A stretch of 8,696 nucleotides of DNA from Nanobdellota archaeon (GTDB lineage: Archaea > Nanobdellota > Nanobdellia > Woesearchaeales > JAUYGA01): NCBI GenBank assembly GCA_030690755.1, contig JAUYGA010000055.1, forward strand, positions 1-8,696. The letters run 5' to 3'. Shown piece by piece: positions 1 to 5,964 of the stretch. The position numbers and the translations under genes were made by a program. The notes below the pieces were generated by a model that saw only the letters and a program-made list of their open reading frames with translations, had not been told where the DNA came from and searched no databases. Positions within the stretch are counted from its first letter, which is position 1. Every line of letters begins with the position of its first letter.

Positions 1-358
1 GCTTTGTTGCAATAAGATCTTCACTAGGATTCTTTTTCATTGAGACAGTTGTTTTCCCAAATTCCACAGGATCTACGCCATCAAGCGAAATTCGCACTTT
101 ATTTTTTGGCACATCATATTCCCCTTTATTTTCCACTTGAATTGAAATAGGGAAAGGATATGCTTTGTTATCATAGACCTCTGTCGGAGTTGTCTTCTCA
201 AAACTGAAAGATAAACTTTCCGGACCGCCTATAAATGTGGTCAAACTGCTTTGACCCTGATCTCCGCCCTCTTCACAGGCAGCGATGAACAATGCCAAAA
301 CCAAAACAGAAAAAATTCCGATAATTACCCTAAGATTATTTGCTTTATTTTTTACCAT
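1..358 (-). CDS. Lipoprotein with Ig-like domain, first of three tandem paralogues (C-terminus outside window)
   Basis: Only the first 119 codons are inside the window; the gene continues beyond base 1. ATG at 358 follows a strong AGGAGG ribosome binding site. Residues 1-27 form a signal peptide with a basic start and hydrophobic core (about residues 11-25), ending in lipobox I-A-A-C with the lipid-acceptor Cys at residue 28. An acidic/Gly stretch follows, then the start of an Ig-like beta domain. The signature G-x3-L-S-F-x-F...TPTEVY...VENKGEYDV matches the two lipoproteins upstream (G-x-x-G-L-T-M-x-F...PP-x-x-x-Y...NxG), so this is a more divergent member of the same family. The 'xxNKG' core resembles CARDB-type adhesion domains. 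It is predicted to be anchored on the outer face of the cytoplasmic membrane. It lies 38 bases after the previous gene and is probably cotranscribed with it. No specific function can be assigned. Confidence 0.85.
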   Translation of the reverse strand, partial: MVKNKANNLRVIIGIFSVLVLALFIAACEEGGDQGQSSLTTFIGGPESLSFSFEKTTPTEVYDNKAYPFPISIQVENKGEYDVPKNKVRISLDGVDPVEFGKTTVSMKKNPSEDLIATK

Positions 359-364
359 TTTATT

Positions 365-370
365 CCTCCT
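365..370 (-). promoter_or_regulatory. Shine-Dalgarno site AGGAGG
   Basis: Perfect AGGAGG on the minus strand, six bases before the ATG at 358. It fixes the start of the leftmost lipoprotein. It is the strongest ribosome binding site in the window, as expected for an internal gene of a polycistronic message. Confidence 0.85.
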
Positions 371-396
371 TTTAGAGACTGTAGATTATATAAAAC

Positions 397-1395
397 CTAT
401 TCAGGAATCTTTATTACCTCAATAGAGGTCTGCGCGCTATCCTGATAAGCATAAATCAATTTTAAAGTCAAAGTTGACTGATAAGCTGAATCATCTTTGT
501 CAATTGAACCGGTGGTTGTACAGACAGCAACTCCTTCGCTGTTTTTAGCATTTTTTGCATCACCCATTATATAAATAGGCTTTGTTATGCTGCCGCCAGG
601 AGAACATGTCAAAGGTCTTCCGCCAAGAGATGCTTCTGAAATGACAACTTTGTTTAAATCCTCGTACCTTATCTTATCAGGGCAATTATTAAAGCCTTCT
701 GTGCTAAGCAATCTTCCACTACCCATGTTTTTCACATGAATTGTGAACTGCAACCTGTCTTTTAACATATCCTGCTCAATTTTTGTAACGACAACTGGCG
801 CGCCTTGAGAAGTTAAAGTAACATCTTTTGCCTGACAAACCTTATCTTTGATTGTTATCCCATACGGATCAGGATCCACGCAGATAGGCGCTTCGACAAG
901 AGTGGCATATTGATAACACACAGTTGCAAGAATTGTCTGTTTGCTTTTTTCTCCACCACTAAGAGAAACAGTATTTATCTTAAAATCTGAAATTCTTTGA
1001 ATACCGCCTTGCTGATATGTTTCACTTCTGCCATAAAGATCCTGCGAACTTAATGCAGTCTTAACAGGGCTTATCTGAAGAATTTGCGAATCAAAACCAG
1101 AAAGATAAATATCCCCGGTAAACTGCTCACTAATGCTTGGATATGCTCCTTTATTTATAACTTCCAACATAATTGGAAGATTATCAGTACCAGTATATAT
1201 TTGAGAAGGCGGACTGCCTGATAAAAATCTCATAGTAAGACCCTCTGTGCCAACACGAAAACTTTTCCCTGTTGCCTGAGCGCCATCTTTACTCGAAGAA
1301 GATGAACAAGAAGCGCCAATAAACAGCAGAGCAATACAAGAGACAAATAGTAAAGTCAAAACACTCTTTTTTTTAATTTCTTCAAAATAAACCAA
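397..1395 (-). CDS. Lipoprotein, two Ig-like domains, six conserved cysteines
   Basis: 332 residues, stop TAG. The start is TTG at 1395: there is no nearby ATG, and GGTGA lies four bases upstream. Residues 10-29 are a hydrophobic signal peptide. The probable lipidated residue is Cys30, followed by a run of five serines, but the box reads G-A-S-C and lacks the usual aliphatic -3 residue; Cys20 is a less likely alternative. Domain 1 (about 46-165) carries the family signature GTEGLTMRF...PPSQIY and NKG. Domain 2 (about 198-330) begins QGAP and contains VKNMGSG. Six cysteines (160, 172, 187, 238, 264, 292) match in order and approximate spacing those of the 458-residue neighbour, suggesting three disulfides outside the cell. 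The last part (AY-x-S-x-L...Y-x-Y...) also matches. It has its own TATA box and leader, and probably shares its message with the next lipoprotein 38 bases downstream. Function unknown; an envelope or adhesion role is inferred. Confidence 0.88.
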   Translation of the reverse strand: MVYFEEIKKKSVLTLLFVSCIALLFIGASCSSSSSKDGAQATGKSFRVGTEGLTMRFLSGSPPSQIYTGTDNLPIMLEVINKGAYPSISEQFTGDIYLSGFDSQILQISPVKTALSSQDLYGRSETYQQGGIQRISDFKINTVSLSGGEKSKQTILATVCYQYATLVEAPICVDPDPYGITIKDKVCQAKDVTLTSQGAPVVVTKIEQDMLKDRLQFTIHVKNMGSGRLLSTEGFNNCPDKIRYEDLNKVVISEASLGGRPLTCSPGGSITKPIYIMGDAKNAKNSEGVAVCTTTGSIDKDDSAYQSTLTLKLIYAYQDSAQTSIEVIKIPE

Positions 1396-1399
1396 TTTT

Positions 1400-1404
1400 T
1401 CACC
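1400..1404 (-). promoter_or_regulatory. Ribosome binding site GGTGA supporting a TTG start
   Basis: GGTGA on the minus strand pairs with the conserved 3' end of archaeal 16S rRNA (GGAGGTGA complement). It sits four bases before TTG at 1395. This is the main reason to accept the rare TTG start. Confidence 0.6.
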
Positions 1405-1420
1405 TTTTTATAAATACTAA

Positions 1421-1456
1421 TGACGCTACAACGCAGATGGCTGTTGCAAATCGTCA
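1421..1456 (-). other. Possible hairpin at the 5' end of the 332-aa lipoprotein leader
   Basis: The arms TGACG (1421-1425) and CGTCA (1452-1456) are inverted repeats. An inner pair CAAC (1429-1432) and GTTG (1443-1446) lies between them. If transcription starts near 1458, as the TATA box predicts, this two-stem structure forms the very 5' end of the leader. The stems are short, so the call is weak. Confidence 0.3.
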
Positions 1457-1480
1457 ATGTAAACATCAATGATAAATTTG

Positions 1481-1488
1481 TATATAAA
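1481..1488 (-). promoter_or_regulatory. Archaeal TATA box for the 332-aa lipoprotein
   Basis: The minus strand reads GCGAAAG followed by TTTATATA-type sequence: a TATA box with a purine-rich BRE-like element just upstream. The usual 26-base spacing places the transcription start near 1458, giving a leader of about 63 bases before the TTG at 1395. The promoter lies in the 158-base gap between two paralogous lipoprotein genes, so the downstream pair can be expressed separately. Confidence 0.6.
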
Positions 1489-1506
1489 ACTTTCGCCAAC
1501 GTGACA

Positions 1507-1537
1507 TAAATCAAACTAATTTAAATCAAACTAATTT
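1507..1537. repeat. Tandem direct repeat, 15-base unit, two copies
   Basis: The unit AAATCAAACTAATTT occurs at 1508-1522 and again, identically and without a gap, at 1523-1537; base 1507 extends the match. It lies directly upstream of the TATA box at 1481-1488, about 50-80 bases before the predicted transcription start. That is a position where archaeal regulators can bind. It may equally be a simple replication-slippage duplication. Confidence 0.75.
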
Positions 1538-1553
1538 TAAAACTGTATTTTTT

Positions 1554-2930
1554 TCAACAACTCTTAATGTCCATTGAAGGATTTGGATAAAAGCTTGAAT
1601 CGCCGCAACCAGCCACTTCATCATTGCATCTGCCAAGAGACGAGCAGCTAGTGTATTGTTTTTTGATGCAACATTTATTGTCGCCCATTGCAAAAGGGGT
1701 CTGATAATAGTATGCAGGATCACAAGCCCCATCATAAATTTTTCCGATTTGTTCGCATGAATTTGATTTTAAAATACAACATCCATTAAATGAACCTGAA
1801 CTTGCAGTTGATGATGAAGAGCTTGATTGCGTGCCGCTTGCGCTGCTAGTTGAACTGTCTGAACTAGTCAGTTTTGCTTCCTCTCCGGCATCAGTTAAAC
1901 CATAAACTTTCTTTATAGTTGTCTTTGTCGAAACTGTCTCAACATAACCATAAGTAGCTGTTATTGAAAGAACAGAATTATAAGCATCAAAAGAATCCTT
2001 TGGAATATCATACTGGCAGAGAGCATAATTATCTGCATCTTTGCCAAGCTTCATATAGAAATTATCAATCTCTTTTGTTGTAGGATTGCAATCTATCTCA
2101 ATATCAGAAAGTTTGGCTTCAATCTCGACAATCCCTAAATCGCGCTCTGTTGTCAAATCCCCTTGTAATGCGCTGCACGGCTTGTGGAAAGAATCCGCTT
2201 TATAGACATCCCCTTTGCCCATATTCTTGATAAAAATTTTCAAGCGAACCTTTCTTGATGCGCCCAAAGAAAGGATCTCCTCTTCAACTTGAGTTATTGC
2301 AATTGGCGCGCCCTGGCCGCCTGATAACTTATATTGAGGTTTAACAGTGCAAATTTTCTTCTGCTGCACACCAATATTTTCCTTATTTGGGTCTATGCAG
2401 ATATCCATTGCAGCTTCAGTCTTATAACCATAACAAGCGGTTGCAATGAAAGACAGGTCATATTCGTCGCCAATCTTTGGAGGCTTTGGATTCCTGGCTT
2501 TTGCAATGATCAATTTATATGCGCCATTGCTCACTGTCGATTTTCCCTCAAAAATAGAATATCGCCTTAGCAAGCCTTCTGTTTCAGAAGTATCATCTGC
2601 TGAATCTGAATCCATCTGAACAGAAACAGTTGTCGGATTAAACCCGCCGAGCCTTATCTTAGCGCCATTGATATCCCACGCGCCCTCATTTCTGACTTCA
2701 AGGCCTAGCTGGAAATCGGTCCCTTCATAAACCTCTGTTGGAGGAAGGCCTTTCACGAAATTCATCGTCAACCCTTTTGTTCCTATATGCGTCTGCTTAA
2801 AATGAACCTGAGCTTCAGTATTCTTCGAATCGTTGCATGCTGCAATTGATAATAATGAAGCTAAAAGTATGAAAATCAAAACAAATCTGATGTTTTTTGC
2901 AATGCGTTTTACAATTGTTGCTTTGAACAT
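1554..2930 (-). CDS. Lipoprotein, two Ig-like domains plus Ser linker and duplicated Cys-rich tail
   Basis: 458 residues, ATG start, stop TGA. The signal peptide (about 1-31) ends in lipobox I-A-A-C with Cys32. Domain 1 (about 47-165) has the family signature GTKGLTMNF...PPTEVY and RNEGAWDI. Domain 2 (about 206-342) begins GQGAP and contains IKNMGKG. Cysteines 166, 178, 194, 252, 281 and 305 correspond to the six of the next gene downstream. Unlike that paralogue, it continues with a serine/threonine-rich linker (about 356-381) and a tail with ten cysteines (384-458). The tail is two copies of a CCI-x-K...SC-x-x-[IL]-G motif, at 384 and 420. The tail looks like a small disulfide-rich module held away from the membrane. 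No ribosome binding site is visible, so translation may be leaderless. The gene lies 76 bases after the M23 protein gene. A surface role is likely; the exact function is unknown. Confidence 0.9.
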   Translation of the reverse strand: MFKATIVKRIAKNIRFVLIFILLASLLSIAACNDSKNTEAQVHFKQTHIGTKGLTMNFVKGLPPTEVYEGTDFQLGLEVRNEGAWDINGAKIRLGGFNPTTVSVQMDSDSADDTSETEGLLRRYSIFEGKSTVSNGAYKLIIAKARNPKPPKIGDEYDLSFIATACYGYKTEAAMDICIDPNKENIGVQQKKICTVKPQYKLSGGQGAPIAITQVEEEILSLGASRKVRLKIFIKNMGKGDVYKADSFHKPCSALQGDLTTERDLGIVEIEAKLSDIEIDCNPTTKEIDNFYMKLGKDADNYALCQYDIPKDSFDAYNSVLSITATYGYVETVSTKTTIKKVYGLTDAGEEAKLTSSDSSTSSASGTQSSSSSSTASSGSFNGCCILKSNSCEQIGKIYDGACDPAYYYQTPFAMGDNKCCIKKQYTSCSSLGRCNDEVAGCGDSSFYPNPSMDIKSC

Positions 2931-2954
2931 TTTTTAAACTTTTATAAATTTTTG

Positions 2955-2962
2955 ATAAATAT
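2955..2962 (-). promoter_or_regulatory. Weak TATA-like element, possible leaderless promoter
   Basis: ATATTTAT on the minus strand is centred about 28 bases before the ATG at 2930, which has no ribosome binding site. That spacing suits a leaderless transcript. The match is modest and the surrounding 76-base gap is very AT-rich, so chance similarity is possible. Confidence 0.35.
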
Positions 2963-3006
2963 CCAACATATTTTTAATAATAACATAAACAACATCCCAT
3001 AAAATC

Positions 3007-5718
3007 CTAATTAGCTATTGCTGTTGCAACAGAACCGCTTGGACAGTTTGTTGTGAATTCGGCAGCGCCTTGACAATTATTTCCATTTAACCTTACCTGG
3101 CCGTTCATTGCCGGATAAAGACAAAGAGGATTCACTGCCGTATCTCCAGAGCGGACCTCAAAATGCAGATGATCCCCAAAAGAATGACCTGTATTGCCTG
3201 ATATTCCAATCTGCTCTCCTTTAACTACCTTGTCCCCTTTGTTGACTTTGACTGATGTTAAGTGAGCGTATCTTGTATAGACATTATCTGAATGTTTTAT
3301 ATAGATGCGGTTGCCATAACCGCCGCCGCAACGCGCAGCGCCAACAACACAGTTTGTAACAACATCTATCACTTCACCGTCACCTGCAGCGTATATTGGA
3401 TTTTGAGATACAGTATCAATATCCAAACCCCAATGCATGCTATTTGTTGAACTTCTAGGACCATAACAAGAACTCAAAACTTTTACATCAGTTGGCCAGG
3501 CAATACCTCCTGAAAAGAAACTGGCAACACTACCATAAGCAGCGCCAAATTTACCGCTAATCCTATCAGAAACACTATTAAAAGGATTGCCAAAAGTCTC
3601 ACCTGGATCAAACTCAGGAATAACTTTCTTGCCATACGAGACTGAAAATTTTTTCTCAGCAATATAATTATAAAGAATCCTTGCTTCAAAACTTCGCTCA
3701 TTTATGTTTGAAGGGATGTCCAAAAGTTTTGCAGCATCAACGACCTTAAATGTACAAGCTGAAAAGGCCCTCTGCTCTCCTCTTGCCAAACCTGATAAAT
3801 TAAATTGGTTTCCTTTCCCGGATTTTAGAATAATCTTATTCCCTTCACCCTTTGTGAAATCAGGACAGAACTCGCCGATTTCAGGAGCAAATCCTGCAGG
3901 ATAAGTAAGCTCTAAATTTGAAATTTTAGAAATATGACCTTCGGCATTGTTTTCAAAAGCCACTGTGAACTGCAGTTCTGTAGGATTTTCGCCGCCCCTT
4001 ATGCCAATGACAGGAATCTGGGAAGTTGAAATGACAAGTTTTGCCGGAGCATCTTCTGAAAGGGAGACGTCTGCATCTTTGGCGCTAGGATATAACTTTT
4101 GAACAACAGAAGAAATATCGCTTGCCGAAGATAATTTTATGTTGTTTTCCCTAACATATTCTGTTAATTTTGCATCATATGTCGCTTTATCGATAAAATA
4201 TTTGTTAAGATAAGCTTTTGTCTCAAAATCGTCTGCGCTAGCGCTTATGATAACATCATTCGAACCTTTAGTTAGACTTGGGCCTTTGATATAACACCAG
4301 ATATCTTCGGTTATTGTCGCTTCATTTGAAATGGCTGAAGGTTTTGTCTGTTGCTGTTGCGATGGTTTGCATGTCTCATAACAATCTCCCTCTGCAACAG
4401 AACAGCTGAATTTGACAGAAAGTTTCTTTTCAATATTAAATGCATTGACATGCGCGCCAATCTGGATATTTTCCTCTGTTCCAGAATATTCCAAAGTGTT
4501 TGGCAGTAAAGGTTCTGTAAGCTCCAAATGACTATTTTCCTTGCCTTTAGCAGTATTCCCCTCATAATACCCGTGCTCGGCATAAAATCTTTGTCTTGAC
4601 AATTCTCCGGATAACTGACCAGGAATTGCGCGTAAACTAGCTATGCCCCTTTGCAATGATGCTTTAAGCATGTCAACAGCTCCAGTTGTATCAACACCTG
4701 GAGTCTGGATATTGTATTTTGTTTGCGCATAAGATGTTGACTGACCTAAAAGAATAAAAAAAACAACAAGCACATAAGCAAATTTAAGGAAACCGGCAAT
4801 TTTTAATTCTGAATGAACAACAAATAAACTGTAAATTACCCAGACTGGAAGAATAATAAAAACTGCAGTAGCTATCTTTTCAGCGCCTGGAGAAATCATA
4901 CCAATCCAATTTATTAAAAATGGAACCATTAAAAAAACCGCTAAAAATGCTCCTAAAACAGACAATCTTTGCGTGTCAAAACTTATCTCTTTACTTTCCC
5001 TCAGAACAAGAAAAGCGTAAATAAACAAAAACAGACCTATAGTAAGACGCATAGAAAAAGGCATTCCAAAACCAGAAAGAACATCATAAACATGGATTAT
5101 AAATGCAATAATCGCAAATAAAACAACGCTTGATGCAGTGATTGCAACTAAGGTGACGCCTGCAGCAACACCGCCGACAACAGCTGCCTTTGTGCCAGTC
5201 AAATTCAGACCTTTAACAAAATTACCTACACCACTAAGCCCGCCACCGCCAAGACCGCCGCTAGTTGAACCGCCAGCAGGAGATGAACCGCTGCTTGCAA
5301 ACTTATCCTTTATACCTGAAAAAAATCCGCCTGCCTTATCCTTAAAAGAAGACAAACCACCACTGACTTTAGAAAACGCGCCTGAACCGCCACCTGCGCC
5401 AGCTCCGCTAGGAGCAGCACCTTTCTGACCAGCCATTTGACGCATAAAAGCCATCTGCTGTTGATCTTGTTTACGAGCAGCAGCTGCACGCTGCTCAAAA
5501 CGTTTATCAGACTGAGCCATGATACTGTTAATTGATTGACCGCTGCTCGCGCTTGATTTTGATGGAGCGTTTACAAACGTATAAGCGGGTTTAGGAGCAG
5601 GAGCGGGTTTTGGAACTGGAGGCCTGGGAGCAGGTTTAGGAGCCGGAGGTCTAGGAGGAGGAACTGCTTTTTTAATAGACGAAGCAGCGCTAGCAGCACT
5701 AGCTACAGCTGAAGCCAT
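3007..5718 (-). CDS. Polytopic membrane protein with extracellular Ig-like module and C-terminal M23 (LytM-type) zinc metallopeptidase domain
   Basis: 903 residues from ATG 5718, chosen because GAGGG lies eight bases upstream; an in-frame TTG at 5787 would add 23 residues but has no such site. Order of parts: Ala/Ser start; Pro/Ala/Lys-rich stretch (about 20-46); a short charged, Gln-rich helix (about 70-97); Gly/Ser-rich linker (about 104-170); five hydrophobic segments (about 186-209, 223-240, 253-274, 282-302, 308-325); a large ectodomain (about 333-737); and an M23 domain (about 741-870). The M23 signatures are intact: H-W-G-L-D (His762, Asp766), Y-A-H-L (His819) and H-L-H-F (His850, His852). 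M23 enzymes cut peptide cross-links in bacterial murein. Basic loops fit an N-in, C-out topology that puts the peptidase outside. Residues about 564-697 resemble domain 2 of the lipoproteins downstream. The likely role is a membrane-tethered hydrolase or part of a surface or secretion complex; archaeal substrates are unknown. Confidence 0.92.
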   Translation of the reverse strand: MASAVASAASAASSIKKAVPPPRPPAPKPAPRPPVPKPAPAPKPAYTFVNAPSKSSASSGQSINSIMAQSDKRFEQRAAAARKQDQQQMAFMRQMAGQKGAAPSGAGAGGGSGAFSKVSGGLSSFKDKAGGFFSGIKDKFASSGSSPAGGSTSGGLGGGGLSGVGNFVKGLNLTGTKAAVVGGVAAGVTLVAITASSVVLFAIIAFIIHVYDVLSGFGMPFSMRLTIGLFLFIYAFLVLRESKEISFDTQRLSVLGAFLAVFLMVPFLINWIGMISPGAEKIATAVFIILPVWVIYSLFVVHSELKIAGFLKFAYVLVVFFILLGQSTSYAQTKYNIQTPGVDTTGAVDMLKASLQRGIASLRAIPGQLSGELSRQRFYAEHGYYEGNTAKGKENSHLELTEPLLPNTLEYSGTEENIQIGAHVNAFNIEKKLSVKFSCSVAEGDCYETCKPSQQQQTKPSAISNEATITEDIWCYIKGPSLTKGSNDVIISASADDFETKAYLNKYFIDKATYDAKLTEYVRENNIKLSSASDISSVVQKLYPSAKDADVSLSEDAPAKLVISTSQIPVIGIRGGENPTELQFTVAFENNAEGHISKISNLELTYPAGFAPEIGEFCPDFTKGEGNKIILKSGKGNQFNLSGLARGEQRAFSACTFKVVDAAKLLDIPSNINERSFEARILYNYIAEKKFSVSYGKKVIPEFDPGETFGNPFNSVSDRISGKFGAAYGSVASFFSGGIAWPTDVKVLSSCYGPRSSTNSMHWGLDIDTVSQNPIYAAGDGEVIDVVTNCVVGAARCGGGYGNRIYIKHSDNVYTRYAHLTSVKVNKGDKVVKGEQIGISGNTGHSFGDHLHFEVRSGDTAVNPLCLYPAMNGQVRLNGNNCQGAAEFTTNCPSGSVATAIAN

Positions 5719-5725
5719 TATCAAA

Positions 5726-5730
5726 CCCTC
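5726..5730 (-). promoter_or_regulatory. Ribosome binding site GAGGG deciding the M23 protein start
   Basis: GAGGG on the minus strand, eight bases before the ATG at 5718. No comparable site precedes the in-frame TTG at 5787, so the shorter 903-residue form is preferred. Confidence 0.65.
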
Positions 5731-5781
5731 TTTTTTTATTAGATGACATATTTGTTTTTTTAGTATACGATAATATTGTTT

Positions 5782-5808
5782 CAGCAACTAACAAAGATTC
5801 TGTTGCCG
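5782..5808 (-). other. Leader hairpin upstream of the M23 protein gene
   Basis: On the minus strand CGGCAAC (5808-5802) can pair with GTTGCTG (5788-5782): seven base pairs including one G-U, with a 13-base loop. It would start about eight bases after the transcription start predicted from the TATA box at 5838-5845. It could stabilise or regulate the leader of about 100 bases. No known riboswitch is recognised. Confidence 0.35.
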
Positions 5809-5837
5809 CTAACATAACATAATAGCAATAATTAAGG

Positions 5838-5845
5838 TATATAAA
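5838..5845 (-). promoter_or_regulatory. Archaeal TATA box for the M23 protein gene
   Basis: The minus strand reads GGAAAG-C followed by TTTATATA: a good TATA box with a purine-rich BRE-like element. The usual spacing puts the transcription start near 5816, about 98 bases before the ATG at 5718. The gene therefore probably has its own transcript, separate from the 399-residue gene that ends at 5965. Confidence 0.65.
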
Positions 5846-5869
5846 GCTTTCCCCGACGATTCAATAGTC

Positions 5870-5946
5870 AATAAAAATGTTATAAAAAGTTATAAAAAGT
5901 GTTATAAAAAATCACGAAAACAATAAAAGAATCAAGAACAAAAAAA
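5870..5946 (-). terminator. Archaeal U-rich terminator region with three TTTTTATAAC repeats
   Basis: Downstream of the 399-residue gene the minus strand carries a seven-T run (5940-5946), a six-T run (5906-5911) and five-T runs (5894-5898, 5884-5888, 5873-5877). Three copies of TTTTTATAAC lie in a row (5901-5910, 5889-5898, 5879-5888), two of them directly adjacent. Series of oligo-T tracts without a hairpin are the usual archaeal termination signal. The position just past a stop codon and just before the next promoter fits. Confidence 0.6.
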
Positions 5947-5964
5947 CTAAGCCCGGTTTTTAAT

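Noticed and set aside
2941..2948. TTTATAAA as the TATA box of the 458-aa lipoprotein gene
   Set aside because: At the usual 26-base spacing transcription would start inside the coding region, after the ATG at 2930; the weaker element at 2955-2962 is better placed.
3021..3032. Perfect 12-base palindrome CTGTTGCAACAG as an operator
   Set aside because: It lies inside the coding end of the M23 protein (a Val-Ala-Thr-Ala stretch), and GCAACAG occurs several more times within coding sequence, so it is not specific.
5138..5428. Plus-strand proline-rich open frame of 96 codons
   Set aside because: It is the antisense image of the Gly/Ser/Ala-rich linker of the M23 protein, whose biased codons keep the opposite strand open.
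5719..5787. N-terminal extension of the M23 protein from a TTG at 5787
   Set aside because: No ribosome binding site precedes this TTG, while the ATG at 5718 has GAGGG at good spacing; the extra 23 residues show no signal peptide or conserved feature.
5879..5910. TATAAAAA repeats as plus-strand promoters or a short CRISPR-like array
   Set aside because: No plus-strand gene follows, the units are only ten bases with no spacers, and on the minus strand they read as oligo-T tracts just past a stop codon, which fits a terminator.
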